Origin: Lysobacter prati
GTDB taxonomy: Bacteria; Pseudomonadota; Gammaproteobacteria; Xanthomonadales; Xanthomonadaceae
Assembly (NCBI RefSeq): GCF_009765215.1
Contig: NZ_VLNV01000004.1
Span: forward strand, 62,001 to 126,000
Direction of reading: 5' to 3'
Length of the DNA: 64,000 nucleotides
The position numbers and the translations under genes were made by a program. The notes beneath the pieces were generated by a model that was given only the letters and a program-made list of their open reading frames with translations, was not told the origin of the DNA and searched no databases. Below are positions 38,218-48,100 of the stretch, in pieces. The first letter of the stretch is position 1, and each line of letters opens with the position of its first letter.

Positions 38218-40806
38218 ATGCGCATCAATCCCATCGTGCCGGTCCTGAGCCTGGCCATCGCCATGCTGGTCGGATCTGCCCTGTTCGGTGTCACGCAGGT
38301 GGTCGCGCAAGGGGCGTCGTCGACGGGCACGGCGGCGGCCAACATCGATGCGCGTCCGTTCCCGCGCGACTTCGCCGTGCAGGGCACCAGCTTCAGCGTG
38401 CACCAGCCGCAGTACGACAGCTGGGAAGGCAACCAGCTCAAGGGCCGCTTCGTGATGGCGGTGAAGTCGGGCGTCCACACCGGCAAGGACGGCAAGTCGG
38501 CGCCGTCGTTCGACTACGGTGTCGTGCAATTCGAGGCCCGCACCGAGATCGACAAGGAAGCGCGCGCAGTGGTGCTGACCGACCTGCAGCTGCCGTCGGC
38601 GAGCTTCCCGACCGCGACGGCCAAGCAGGACCAGTACCTGCAACTGGCGCGGCAGCAGCTCAAGACCAAGTCGACCCTGACCGTTTCGCTGGACATGCTC
38701 GAGTCGGCCATGGCTATAGCCAAGGTCGACGCCAAGATTCCGCCGTCGCTGCCGGTCAGGAACGATCCGCCCGACATCATCTTCAGCACCACGCCGGCGG
38801 TGCTGCTGCTGGTCGATGGCAACCCGGTGCTCAAGCCCAGCGGCGTATCGGGCGTGCAGCGGGTGATCAACACCCGCTCGCTGCTGTTGCAGCAGGGCGG
38901 CAAGTACTACACCAACGTCGCCGGGCACTGGTCCACGGCGCCCGCGCTGAGCGGCCCATGGACCGCGGCTGCCAGCGTCGACGCCGCGGTTGCGCAGGCG
39001 ATGGCCAAGGCAGGCAAGGACGTCGACACGTTCGACAATCCGCCCGATGCGCTCAAGGAAGACTTTGCCTCCGGCAGGGCGCCCGACATCCATGTGCGCA
39101 CGCAACCGGCGGAGCTGATCTCGGTGCAGGGCGAGCCGCAGTTCGTCGCCATCCCGGGGACGAAGCTGAGCTACATCGACAATACCGGCGCCGACGTGAT
39201 CCTCGACGGCGCTGCCGACAATGCCTGGTACGTGTTGGTGTCCGGTCGCTGGTTCACCGCCGCGACCAGCAAGGGACCGTGGCGCTACGTGCCGCCTTCG
39301 AGCCTGCCAGCCGAGTTCGCGAAGATTCCGCCGGACAGCGCCAAGAGCGGCGTGCTGGCATCGATCCCGAACACGCCTGAATCGCGCGAGGCGCTGATCG
39401 CCAACGACATCCCGCAGAACGCGACGGTCAAGCGCAACGAAGCCAAGCTCACCGTGCAATACGACGGCGCGCCGCAGTTCGTCTCGATCGGCGGCACGGC
39501 GCTGCAGTACGCGCACAACACCGCCGTGCCGGTGATCAAGGTCGCGGCAAACAGTTTCTACGCGGTCGACAAGGGCATCTGGTTCACCGCCAGCTCGGCG
39601 ACCGGACCGTGGACCGTGGCGACCAGCGTGCCGGCAGAGATCTATTCGATCCCGACCAGCTCGCCCCTGCATTACGTCACCTACGTGCGCGTGTATGGCA
39701 GCAGCGATGACGAGGTGTATGTCGGTTACACGCCGGGCTATTACGGCACGGTGGTGACCGACAACGTGGTGGTCTACGGAACCGGCTACACCTGCGACCC
39801 GTGGGTCGGCGCGTACTGGTACGGCTGCCCGGCGACCTACGGCATGGGCGTGTACTTCGGCTGGAACGACTGGGTCGGCTGGACGTTCGGCTACGGCTGG
39901 GGTTGGTATGGCGGCTGGTACGGACCCTACAGCCCCTGGTGGGGCCCGTGGTACGGGCCGGGCTACGGCTGGGGCTACTGGGGTGGCGGCGCGGCCGCGT
40001 GGAATGTCTATGGCCACTGGGGCAACGCGGCCGTTCGCGGCACCGCCGCAGCCTGGGCCGATCCGTGGACCGGCAATGTCGGTCGCGCCGGACGCGGCGG
40101 CTACTACAACGAAGCCACCGGTGGACGCGGCGTCGGTCGCGCCGGCGTCAACACCAACATCTACACCGGCACCACCACCGCCGGCGCGCAGGGCATCCGC
40201 TACAACCCGCAGACCGGTCGCGTGGTCGCCGGCGGCGGTGCTGCGGCGGTCAATCCATATACCGGCCAAGCGGCAGCAGGCGGCAGGCGCACCACGGTCA
40301 ACACGAATACAGGCCGGGTGACGCAGAGCGCCGGCGGCGCAGTCGCAGGCCCCAATGGCGCGGCCGGTGCGGGTGCGTTCGACAGCCAGGGCAATCGCAT
40401 CGATGCCAAGGGCGCGGGCGGTTTCCACTACAACTCCAACACCGGCGAGCTCAACCGTGGCGGCGTGGTCAACGTCAACGACAACGTCTACGCCGGCAAG
40501 GACGGCAACGTCTACAAGCACGACGAGAACGGATGGAGCCAGGTCACGCGCCCGGACTCGTCGAGGAATCTCAGCGGACAGACCCGCGACCTCGACAGCG
40601 AACGCTTCGCGCGCGACCGCGGCAATGAGCGCATCACCGGCGGCAGCTACGGCGGGCGACCGTCGAACATGGGCTCCGGTGGCAACTACAACCGGCCCGC
40701 AGGCGGCTACAACCGGCCGGCTGGTGGCTACAACCGTCCGGTCGGTGGCTTCCGACCGAGCATGGGCGGCGGTCGCATGGGCGGCGGCGGGTTCCGGCGA
40801 CGCTGA
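38218..40806 (+). CDS. Large exported repeat protein, carbohydrate-binding family V/XII-like
   Basis: The 862-residue product has a signal peptide (about 1-30) and an N-terminal domain (about 35-200). Three repeats of about 108 residues follow, each ending in an aromatic pattern: YYTNVAGHWSTAPALSGPW near 228, WYVLVSGRWFTAATSKGPW near 338 and FYAVDKGIWFTASSATGPW near 447. Beyond is a strikingly Trp/Tyr/Gly-rich segment (about 520-600, with two Cys), then Asn/Gly/Thr-rich low-complexity sequence and a C-terminal GGYNRPA triplicate ending FRRR. Such proteins are labelled carbohydrate-binding V/XII in databases, but no enzyme domain is visible. It sits mid-cluster with export and barrel genes. 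Confidence 0.75.
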   Translation: MRINPIVPVLSLAIAMLVGSALFGVTQVVAQGASSTGTAAANIDARPFPRDFAVQGTSFSVHQPQYDSWEGNQLKGRFVMAVKSGVHTGKDGKSAPSFDYGVVQFEARTEIDKEARAVVLTDLQLPSASFPTATAKQDQYLQLARQQLKTKSTLTVSLDMLESAMAIAKVDAKIPPSLPVRNDPPDIIFSTTPAVLLLVDGNPVLKPSGVSGVQRVINTRSLLLQQGGKYYTNVAGHWSTAPALSGPWTAAASVDAAVAQAMAKAGKDVDTFDNPPDALKEDFASGRAPDIHVRTQPAELISVQGEPQFVAIPGTKLSYIDNTGADVILDGAADNAWYVLVSGRWFTAATSKGPWRYVPPSSLPAEFAKIPPDSAKSGVLASIPNTPESREALIANDIPQNATVKRNEAKLTVQYDGAPQFVSIGGTALQYAHNTAVPVIKVAANSFYAVDKGIWFTASSATGPWTVATSVPAEIYSIPTSSPLHYVTYVRVYGSSDDEVYVGYTPGYYGTVVTDNVVVYGTGYTCDPWVGAYWYGCPATYGMGVYFGWNDWVGWTFGYGWGWYGGWYGPYSPWWGPWYGPGYGWGYWGGGAAAWNVYGHWGNAAVRGTAAAWADPWTGNVGRAGRGGYYNEATGGRGVGRAGVNTNIYTGTTTAGAQGIRYNPQTGRVVAGGGAAAVNPYTGQAAAGGRRTTVNTNTGRVTQSAGGAVAGPNGAAGAGAFDSQGNRIDAKGAGGFHYNSNTGELNRGGVVNVNDNVYAGKDGNVYKHDENGWSQVTRPDSSRNLSGQTRDLDSERFARDRGNERITGGSYGGRPSNMGSGGNYNRPAGGYNRPAGGYNRPVGGFRPSMGGGRMGGGGFRRR

Positions 40807-40827
40807 TAAATGGCCGGGGGGCCTTGA

Positions 40828-41781
40828 ATGAACAACACGATTCGTGGATCGATCCTCGCAGCGGCCGTCAGTGCCGCTGCCATCTTCACACCGGCGCACG
40901 CCACCGAAGGCGCGGTCGGACGTCCGATCACCGGCCTGCAGGCGGCGTCCTATTCGGGACTGATTCCGCCCACCCCGGGTTGGAACATGCAGATCGGCTA
41001 CGCCCACTACTCCGGCGACATCGGCGGCGAACGCGAGATTCCGATCGGCGGCGTCACTTCGGTTGGACTGACGGGCACGTTCGACATGCTCACCTTCACT
41101 GGCCTGTACATCTGGGACACCGGTGAAGGCCGCTGGAACTTCGCCTCGATGGCGACCATCCCCTTCGTCGATGTCGAAGCCGAAGCCGACGTACGCCTGG
41201 GACCGATCACGGGTACACGCAGCGACAGCGACAGCGGTCTGTTCGACGCGTTCTTCGCGCCGGTGATCGCCAGCTACCACATCGACAAGCTCCGCCACGT
41301 CTCGCTGTCGCTGTACATCTATGCGCCGACGGGCAGCTACGAAGTCGGACGCCTGGCCAATCCCAGCCTCAACAACTGGACTTTCTCGCCCACGGTCGGC
41401 TACACCCAGCTGTTCCAGAAGGGCACGCTGGAATGGAGCACCACGACCGCGGTCGACATCTACACCGAGAACGACGCCACCGACTACCAGAACGGCGCCG
41501 TATTCCGCGTCGACTCGTTGCTGGTGAAGCGATTCGCCAACGGCTGGGGCGTCGGCGGCGTCGGCGGCTGGATCGAGCAGATCGAAGACGACGACAGTGC
41601 GATCGCCGACCGTCTGGACGGTTTCAAGGGCCGCTCGTTCGCACTGGGACCGATCGCCACCTACGCGAAGAAGTGGGACGGCGGCCAGGTTGAGTTCTCC
41701 GCGCGCTGGCTGAAGGAGTTCGACGTCAAGAACCGGCTCAAGGGCGATCCCTTCATGCTCTCGGCCAGCATCACGTTCTGA
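40828..41781 (+). CDS. SphA/MetA-pathway-type outer-membrane barrel
   Basis: The 317-residue product has a signal peptide (to about residue 26, AHA-TEG) and alternating amphipathic strands ending in an aromatic residue (MLSASITF), as in outer-membrane barrels. The segments TEGAVGRPITGLQAASYSG, FFAPVIASYHIDKLRHVSLSLYIYAPTGSY and WTFSPTVGYTQLF fit the SphA / phenol-degradation MetA family, channels for hydrophobic compounds. It begins 21 bases after the large repeat protein gene. Confidence 0.82.
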   Translation: MNNTIRGSILAAAVSAAAIFTPAHATEGAVGRPITGLQAASYSGLIPPTPGWNMQIGYAHYSGDIGGEREIPIGGVTSVGLTGTFDMLTFTGLYIWDTGEGRWNFASMATIPFVDVEAEADVRLGPITGTRSDSDSGLFDAFFAPVIASYHIDKLRHVSLSLYIYAPTGSYEVGRLANPSLNNWTFSPTVGYTQLFQKGTLEWSTTTAVDIYTENDATDYQNGAVFRVDSLLVKRFANGWGVGGVGGWIEQIEDDDSAIADRLDGFKGRSFALGPIATYAKKWDGGQVEFSARWLKEFDVKNRLKGDPFMLSASITF

Positions 41782-41811
41782 GCGGACAATGGTCTGCCGA
41801 ATGGAAGCGGA

Positions 41812-43035
41812 ATGAAGTCAGCGCTGAAGGCGATCTCCTCGCGGGGACAAGCAACGGTTCTGGCGCTGTCGTTGGCGTCCATGGGATCCGCGCCTGCGCT
41901 CGCGGGAGACGAGCCGACGGCAGAAGTACCGGCCAAGCAGGGATTCCGTGAACTCCTGCACGACCCCGCCGACGGCAAGTTCGACATGTCGCGCTGGCTG
42001 CTCGAGCACAAGGGGTTCCTGCCGGTGCCGATCATCATCACCGATCCCGCCGTCGGTACCGGCGGCGGCATCGCCCTGACTTTCTTCCGCAAGCCCGCGG
42101 GCGCGACTGCGCGCACCGGCGAGGATGGGCGCACGACGATGGTGGCGCCCGACATCTACGGTTTCGGTGCCATGCGCACTTCCAACGGCAGCCAGGCGTA
42201 CGGTGCCGGCGCGATCCTGCACTTCGACGACGACCGCTGGCGTTACCGCGGCGGCGTTGCCAAGACCGACATCAACCTGAGCTTCTACACGCCCGGCCGG
42301 TTCCTGCCGCCGCAGCAGATCGGCTACAACATGGACGGCATCATGTCGTTGCAGCAGGTGTTCAAGCGCCTGGGCAAGCAGGACCTGTTCCTGGGGCTGG
42401 CGTGGATCTACATGGACCTGGACATCGGTTTCGATGTCGAATCCGACAGCGACCGGTTCAGCGCGAAGGAACTGAGCGAGCGCAGCTCGGGCCTGGGGCT
42501 GTCGCTGGAGTTCGACGACCGCGACAACACGTTCACGCCGAACAGCGGCTGGCTGGGGATGATCGAAGGCAACTTCTACGACGATCTGATCGGCAGCGAC
42601 AACGACTTCCAGAGCTATCGCGGCCATGCCTTCGGCTATCTACCCTTCGGCCAGGCGTCATCGGGCGGTCATCGCTTCGTCCTCGGAGGTCGCGCCGACG
42701 TTCGCTGGGCCAACGGCGATATCCCGTTCTACCGGCTGCCCTACATCGACCTGCGTGGCATCGGCTCCGCGCGCTACCAGGACACGCGCGCGGCGACGCT
42801 GGAGACCGAACTGCGCTGGAACATGACGCCTCGCTGGGCGCTGATCGCGTTCGCAGGCGCCGGCCGCACCTGGGGCCGGCACAACAGTTTCGGCGATGGC
42901 CAGAGCGAGGTCGCCAAGGGCACCGGCGTGCGCTACCTGATCGCGCGCCAGCTCGGCCTGTACACCGGCGTCGATTATGCGTGGGGTCCGGAGGACGAGA
43001 CGTTCTACATTCAGGTCGGCAGCGCCTGGCACTGA
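41812..43035 (+). CDS. BamA/TamA-family outer-membrane protein
   Basis: The 407-residue product has an N-terminal signal peptide (about residues 1-31) and a barrel like the C-terminal 'surface antigen' domain of BamA/TamA without POTRA repeats. Typical features are FLPVPIIITDPAVGTGGGIALTFF, GLGLSLEFDDRDNTFTPNSGW and the late IQVGSAWH. POTRA-less members of this family are found as lone barrels whose partners vary. It is the last gene of the envelope cluster, 30 bases after the SphA-like barrel, and presumably helps export or assemble something in the outer membrane. Confidence 0.85.
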   Translation: MKSALKAISSRGQATVLALSLASMGSAPALAGDEPTAEVPAKQGFRELLHDPADGKFDMSRWLLEHKGFLPVPIIITDPAVGTGGGIALTFFRKPAGATARTGEDGRTTMVAPDIYGFGAMRTSNGSQAYGAGAILHFDDDRWRYRGGVAKTDINLSFYTPGRFLPPQQIGYNMDGIMSLQQVFKRLGKQDLFLGLAWIYMDLDIGFDVESDSDRFSAKELSERSSGLGLSLEFDDRDNTFTPNSGWLGMIEGNFYDDLIGSDNDFQSYRGHAFGYLPFGQASSGGHRFVLGGRADVRWANGDIPFYRLPYIDLRGIGSARYQDTRAATLETELRWNMTPRWALIAFAGAGRTWGRHNSFGDGQSEVAKGTGVRYLIARQLGLYTGVDYAWGPEDETFYIQVGSAWH

Positions 43036-43097
43036 TTTCTTCACTGCATCGCAACGCATGCGCACGCCAATGCAGCGCTGTCCTCACGTGTCATTAG

Positions 43098-43346
<249 letters not shown>

Positions 43347-43352
43347 CCACCG

Positions 43353-44534
43353 ATGGCCGGTGCCGTTCGCGGAGGCGACGAGCGCGGTCCGGTGGTGGAC
43401 CTGATCCTCACGCACAAGCGGGGAATCCACGAGAAGGCCACGCGGCAGTGGGCCGCGCAACGCTTGGCCCGTGTGCTCGGTACGGAGTTCCGCGGCGAGT
43501 ACACGCCCGAATCCAGTCAAGCCGGCGCGCCCTACTTCGTTCCCGATCGCACGCTGCTGGTTGCCGAAGCCGAGCGCATCGGCATCCGCGGCCCTGCGGA
43601 TCTGTTTGGCGGTGTGGTGCCCTACCCGTTCGTCGCGACCAAGTCGATCACGCATCCGTTGCCGGACGACGCACGCGATCTTCCCGAGGGCTGGTCGCAC
43701 GCGCTCGGAGAGGCGCTGATGCCATTCGTGCTGCCGGGCCTGACGGTGTTCAACCTGGAGGACGCGCGGCGTGCAGGACGCTCCCTGCTCGCCGCCGGCA
43801 TGCCCATCCGCAGCAAGCCCGGCCATGGCATCGGTGGCTCCGGTCAGCGCGTCATCGCCACGGCGCAGGAGCTCGACGCGGCAATCGACAGCCTCGATGC
43901 CGATGCCATCGGCAAGGCCGGCCTGGTGCTCGAACGGAACCTGGCGACCGCGATCACCTACAGCGTCGGCGTGCTGATGGTAGGCACGATCGGCCTGGCC
44001 TACAGCGGCACGCAGCGCACTACGCGCAATCATTCCGGGCACGAGGTCTATGGCGGCTCGACGCTGCGTTGCCTGCGCGGCAGTCTCGATGACCTGCTGC
44101 ATGCCAGTGTCGATGAAGGCGAGCGTCGCGCCGTCGCGGCTTCGATCGGCTACGACCGCGAGGTCGGACGAGCCTATCCGCGGTTCTACGCGTCGCGTCG
44201 CAACTACGACATCGTTCACGGCGAAGACGGCGCCGGCGCGGTGCGTTGTGGCGTGCTGGAGCAATCGTGGCGATTCGGCGGGGCATCGCCGGCAGAGGTG
44301 CTGGCCCTGCAGGCGTTCAGCGAGGATCCCGGGCTGGCGCGGATATGCGTGTCTTCCTGCGAGGTCTACGACCTGATCGACGTCCCGGCCGAAGGCGAGG
44401 TCTCGTTCCGCGCCGAGGATCCGGTCGTCGGGGCGATCACCAAGTACGCCATCGTCGAAAGCGACGATGCGCAGGCATGCGTCGCCGCCAGCAGAGCGGT
44501 ACAGGACAGCGAGCGTCATGGACATCCGGCTTGA
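43353..44534 (+). CDS. DUF3182 family protein (ATP-grasp-like)
   Basis: The 393-residue product matches the DUF3182 pattern (VVDLILTHKRGIHEKATRQWAAQRLA, KSITHPLPDDA, RSKPGHGIGGSGQRVIATAQELD and the late FRAEDPVVGAI). The Gly-rich IRSKPGHGIGGSGQR near 151-165 resembles a nucleotide-binding loop of ATP-grasp ligases. The function is unknown. Its last 17 bases overlap the alpha/beta hydrolase start, so the two are coupled, and it follows the small stress-type protein by six bases. Confidence 0.8.
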   Translation: MAGAVRGGDERGPVVDLILTHKRGIHEKATRQWAAQRLARVLGTEFRGEYTPESSQAGAPYFVPDRTLLVAEAERIGIRGPADLFGGVVPYPFVATKSITHPLPDDARDLPEGWSHALGEALMPFVLPGLTVFNLEDARRAGRSLLAAGMPIRSKPGHGIGGSGQRVIATAQELDAAIDSLDADAIGKAGLVLERNLATAITYSVGVLMVGTIGLAYSGTQRTTRNHSGHEVYGGSTLRCLRGSLDDLLHASVDEGERRAVAASIGYDREVGRAYPRFYASRRNYDIVHGEDGAGAVRCGVLEQSWRFGGASPAEVLALQAFSEDPGLARICVSSCEVYDLIDVPAEGEVSFRAEDPVVGAITKYAIVESDDAQACVAASRAVQDSERHGHPA

Positions 44535-45327
44535 GACCGTCGAGCTCCCCGTCGAGGACGAGCGCATATGCGGGACCGTCCTCTCTCCTGCCGCGCGCCT
44601 GCCGGGGGTGCTGTTCGTGCACGGCTGGGGCGGCAGCCAGGAGCACGACCTGGTGCGCGCGCGTGAAGCCGCCGGCATCGGCTGCGTCTGCCTGACCTTC
44701 GACCTGCGCGGGCACGAGCGGACTGCACGCCATTGGGAGAACGTGAATCGCCCGCAGAACCTGGCCGACCTGCTCGCCGCGTACGACTGGCTGGTGCGGC
44801 GACCCAATGTCGATCCGACGGCGATAGCGGTCGTCGGCATCAGTTACGGTGGCTACCTGGCCGCGCTGCTGACGGCGCTGCGCCAGGTGCACTGGCTGAC
44901 GCTGCGCTCACCGGCGCTCTACAAGGACGAAGGCTGGGACCTGCCCAAGCTGCGCCTGCACGTCGACACCGACCTGCGCGCGTACCGCCGCAGCACGTTG
45001 CGCTGGGACCAGAACCGCGCCCTTCGCGCCTGCGCCGACTATCGCGGGCATGCGCTGCTGGTGGCCGCCGAACGCGACGAGATCGTGCCCGAGGCGGTGA
45101 TCGACAACTACGCCGAAGCCTTCCGGCATGCCCGCTCGCTGACCCGGCGCACGGTCGACGGCGCCGATCACGCCTTCACCGAAAAGCCCGCGCAGAAGGC
45201 CTACACCGCGATCCTGATCAAGTGGCTGAGCGAGATGATCATGGGCGCACGCGAGGAGGCCGCCGGGCTGCGCATGCGCGAACGCGGCAAGGTCGCGCCG
45301 TCGAACGGTGAGCCGTCGCGGAGTTGA
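44518..45327 (+). CDS. Alpha/beta-hydrolase (dienelactone-hydrolase-like)
   Basis: The 269-residue product shows the alpha/beta-hydrolase sequence: VLFVHGWGGSQ (oxyanion region), the nucleophile elbow GISYGGY with Ser, the acid in AERDEIVPE, and His in VDGADHAFTEKP. The substrate is unknown. The start ATG at 44518 lies inside the end of the DUF3182 gene, and the pair is probably a functional unit. Confidence 0.85.
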   Translation: MDIRLETVELPVEDERICGTVLSPAARLPGVLFVHGWGGSQEHDLVRAREAAGIGCVCLTFDLRGHERTARHWENVNRPQNLADLLAAYDWLVRRPNVDPTAIAVVGISYGGYLAALLTALRQVHWLTLRSPALYKDEGWDLPKLRLHVDTDLRAYRRSTLRWDQNRALRACADYRGHALLVAAERDEIVPEAVIDNYAEAFRHARSLTRRTVDGADHAFTEKPAQKAYTAILIKWLSEMIMGAREEAAGLRMRERGKVAPSNGEPSRS

Positions 45328-45330
45328 GCG

Positions 45331-46353
45331 TCAGCCGCGCGGCCCGCCCATGACCGGCAGGATCACGCCGTTGACGTAGGACGCGCACACGGGCGACGCA
45401 AGAAAGACGAAAGCGGGAGATATCTCCTCCGGCTGCGCCGGCCGGCCCATGTCGCTGTCCTGGCCGAATTGCTCGACTTCCTTCGCGGAGCGATCGGCCG
45501 GATTCAGCGGCGTCCACACCGGTCCCGGCGCCACCGCATTGACGCGGATGCCCCGCTCGAGCAGGTTGCTCGCCAGCGACTTGGTGAAGGCGTGGATCGC
45601 GCCCTTGGTCGCGGAGTAGTCGAGCAGGTGCTTGCTGCCGAAGATGCCGGTTTCCGAGCCGCAGTTGATGATGCTGCCACCGCGCTTGATGTGCGGCACG
45701 GCCGCGCGCGCCATGTGGAAGTAGCCGGCGACGTTGGTCTGCAGGGTTTCCTGCAGGTGCTCGTCGGTCAGGCTCTCCAGTGAATCGCTGTGCTCCTGGA
45801 AGGCAGCGTTGTTGACCAGGATGTCGAGGCCGTCGAAGGCCTCCACTACGGCCGCCACGGCAGCATTGCAGAATTTGGGATCCTTGACGTCGCCTGGGAT
45901 GAGCAGGCAGCGCTGGCCTTCCTTCTCGACCTGCTTGCAGGTCGCTTCGGCATCGACATGTTCGTTGAGATAGACGATCGCGACGTCGGCGCCTTCGCGC
46001 GCGAACAGCACCGCTACCGCGCGCCCGATGCCGGAGTCGCCCCCGGTGACCAGCGCAACCTGTCCGTCGAGCTTGCCGCTGCCGCGGTAGTCGGGGGCCA
46101 TGTAGCGTGGTTGTGGCGTGAGTTCGTGCTCGTTACCCGGCTTGCGCAGATGCTGGGGCGGCATCGGATTCTGTGGCTGGATGCGCTCACCGGCCTGGAC
46201 GGGCTTTTTCTCTTGCGGCGCCTTGGTGGGCTTGCCCTTGTCGCGGGCATCGACCTTCTTCTGGATCTTCCGCTGCGTGGCGACAGTCGCGGATGTGTTC
46301 GACGCGACGGTTTTCCTCACAGGTGCTTTCGTGGCAGCTTTCCTGACGGCCAT
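45331..46353 (-). CDS. SDR oxidoreductase of the YghA / general-stress type
   Basis: The 340-residue product has a Lys/Ala/Thr-rich N-terminal extension (about 1-62), uncommon in shorter SDRs but typical of this group. The Rossmann domain follows with TGGDSGIGRAVA (NADP-binding glycine motif), NNAAFQEHSDS, the catalytic YSATKGA (Tyr and Lys), and GPVWTPLNPADRS. It resembles YghA and Bacillus YdaD, stress-induced aldehyde reductases. It converges with the hydrolase gene (three bases between stops) and shares the strand of the BON gene upstream. Confidence 0.88.
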   Translation of the reverse strand: MAVRKAATKAPVRKTVASNTSATVATQRKIQKKVDARDKGKPTKAPQEKKPVQAGERIQPQNPMPPQHLRKPGNEHELTPQPRYMAPDYRGSGKLDGQVALVTGGDSGIGRAVAVLFAREGADVAIVYLNEHVDAEATCKQVEKEGQRCLLIPGDVKDPKFCNAAVAAVVEAFDGLDILVNNAAFQEHSDSLESLTDEHLQETLQTNVAGYFHMARAAVPHIKRGGSIINCGSETGIFGSKHLLDYSATKGAIHAFTKSLASNLLERGIRVNAVAPGPVWTPLNPADRSAKEVEQFGQDSDMGRPAQPEEISPAFVFLASPVCASYVNGVILPVMGGPRG

Positions 46354-46370
46354 GCCTTACTCCGTTGAAA

Positions 46371-46408
46371 CAAACAAAACCCCTCTCCCACGCAGCGTGA
46401 GAGAGGGG
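46371..46408 (-). terminator. Terminator after the BON-domain gene
   Basis: CCCCTCTC-c-CACGC / GCGTG-a-GAGAGGGG form a 13-pair stem with a one-base mismatch. TTTTGTTTG follows on the minus strand. It lies 20 bases beyond the BON stop codon and 18 bases before the SDR start. Confidence 0.85.
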
Positions 46409-46427
46409 CTGCATTGAGGTGGCCGGG

Positions 46428-46778
46428 TTACTTCTTGGCAACCGTCAACGCGGAGGCATCGACGCTCTTGACGCCCTTGATCTTCTTGGCGACGGCGACA
46501 GCCTTGTCCGCGCTCGCCTTGTTGTCGACGGTACCGGCGAGCTTGACGGTGCCATTGACGGTCTCGACATCGATCGTCGTGCCCGGAACGTCCGCCGTGG
46601 CCATCAGGTCGGTCTTGACCTTGGTGGTGATCCACGTATCGCTGGCGGGCTGCGACGAATCGCTCTCTTCGGCTTCCATTGCCTTGGCCTTGTCCTGGGC
46701 CAGCAGCTGTGCCGGCATCGCCAGCGCAATCAACAGCGATGCGCCTGCGATCATTGATACGTTCTTCTTCATGCTCAT
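46428..46778 (-). CDS. BON-domain periplasmic protein (OsmY-like)
   Basis: The 116-residue product has a signal peptide (about 1-28) and one BON domain (WITTKVKTDLMATADVPGTTIDVETVNGTVKLAGTVDNKASADKAVAVAKKIKGVKSV). BON domains bind phospholipid membranes; OsmY-type proteins are induced by osmotic and other stress. The start at 46778 follows GGAG. A terminator separates it from the SDR gene, so the two are neighbours rather than strictly one operon. Confidence 0.9.
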   Translation of the reverse strand: MSMKKNVSMIAGASLLIALAMPAQLLAQDKAKAMEAEESDSSQPASDTWITTKVKTDLMATADVPGTTIDVETVNGTVKLAGTVDNKASADKAVAVAKKIKGVKSVDASALTVAKK

Positions 46779-46959
46779 GCATTGCTCCTGCTTCGATGTG
46801 CGGCCAGTGTGCGGATCGGCGCCTGTACCGCTGCGTGAAGACATCGGTAGTCCCGTGTTGATGCAGGGGTTGCGTTCATTGATGCGAGCCTCGCGTGCAC
46901 AGGCGCCGACGCGGCACGGTGGTGCAAGATGGCAGCCACTCCAGCGAGTATTGCCCGCG

Positions 46960-48090
46960 ATGACCCTGACCCGGATTGCCCTTGCCGCGCTGCTGTATTC
47001 CACCGCGCTGACCGCAGCGGCGGCCGATGCCTGCCTCGCACAGGCGCTGACTCCGCTCGATGCCGGGGCTCTCAAGGGACAGATCGTCGTGTCCACGCTT
47101 GCGCCCGGCGGCACCCGCGACACGCGCGTGCTGGCGGCCCCTTCAACAACGCCGTTGAAGGGCGACGAAGGTTTCCGCATCGCCAGTGTCACCAAGACCT
47201 ATGTCGCGGCCACCGCGCTGCGCCTGCACGAAGCCGGCAAACTCGACCTGCAAGCGACGATCGACCAGTACCTGCCGTCGCAATGGATCGATCTGCTCAA
47301 ACGCGATGGTTACAGCCCCGGCGAGATGACCGTGCGCCAGCTGCTCAGCCATACCTCGGGCCTGGCCGACCACGCGCAGGCGCCGCAGTTCATCGCCGCC
47401 GTCAAGGCCAATCCCGCGACGAAGTGGACGCCGGCGGAAGATGTCGGGCACCTGGTCGAATGGACGCAGCCGGTCGGCAAGCCCGGCGAGAAGTACTCGT
47501 ACTCCGACACTGGCTACATCCTGCTGGGCGCGATCATCGAGCGCGTCAGTGGCCAGCCGCTGCCGAAGGCGGTGCGCACGCAGCTCGCGCTGAGCGGTCG
47601 CGGCCTGCCGAGCACCTACTGGGAGCGCGCGGAACCGGCGCGTGGACGCACGCGCGCGCACCAGTTCTTCGAGGGCGACGACACCTACGACTGGGATCCG
47701 TCGATGGATCTGTTCGGCGGTGGCGGCATCGTCGCCACGCCGGCCGACATGGCGACGTTCTTCGACGCCCTGCTGGCCGGACGGGTCTTCAGGAACGGCG
47801 CCACGCTGGCGCTGATGCAGTCTCCGGTCGGCCTGCCGGCCGACAGCCCCTATCGGCTGGGCCTGCTGACCTATTCGTTCGACGGGATCGCCGCGACCGG
47901 CCATTCCGGATTCTGGGGCACGCTGGTGGTGCGGGAGCCGGTCTCGGGCCGGACCATCGCCGGCGCGGTCACCCGCCGCGAGGAGTTCGACCAGCTCAAG
48001 GCGCTGGTCGGTCGCTACGTCGGCGTTGCCAATGCCGCGGCCAGGGCCGGCAGCAAGGACGGATGCGGGCCGCAGCCACGCCCGGAGTAA
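46960..48090 (+). CDS. Beta-lactamase-fold serine hydrolase (class C-like)
   Basis: The 376-residue exported protein has a signal peptide (to about residue 22) and the class C / D-aminopeptidase motifs. These are SVTK (Ser76, Lys79), Tyr181-Ser-Asp183 in place of YxN, and HSG in GHSGFWG in place of KTG. It is a serine hydrolase of the beta-lactamase family, perhaps an esterase or DD-peptidase. The frame is open upstream to 46414, but the ATG at 46960 fits a signal peptide. The substrate is unknown. Confidence 0.88.
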   Translation: MTLTRIALAALLYSTALTAAAADACLAQALTPLDAGALKGQIVVSTLAPGGTRDTRVLAAPSTTPLKGDEGFRIASVTKTYVAATALRLHEAGKLDLQATIDQYLPSQWIDLLKRDGYSPGEMTVRQLLSHTSGLADHAQAPQFIAAVKANPATKWTPAEDVGHLVEWTQPVGKPGEKYSYSDTGYILLGAIIERVSGQPLPKAVRTQLALSGRGLPSTYWERAEPARGRTRAHQFFEGDDTYDWDPSMDLFGGGGIVATPADMATFFDALLAGRVFRNGATLALMQSPVGLPADSPYRLGLLTYSFDGIAATGHSGFWGTLVVREPVSGRTIAGAVTRREEFDQLKALVGRYVGVANAAARAGSKDGCGPQPRPE

Positions 48091-48100
48091 ACTGGGCGGC

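Noticed and set aside
38122-41298. A 1058-residue minus-strand frame across the envelope cluster
   Set aside because: It spans several well-supported plus-strand genes and the gaps between them and has no recognisable domain.
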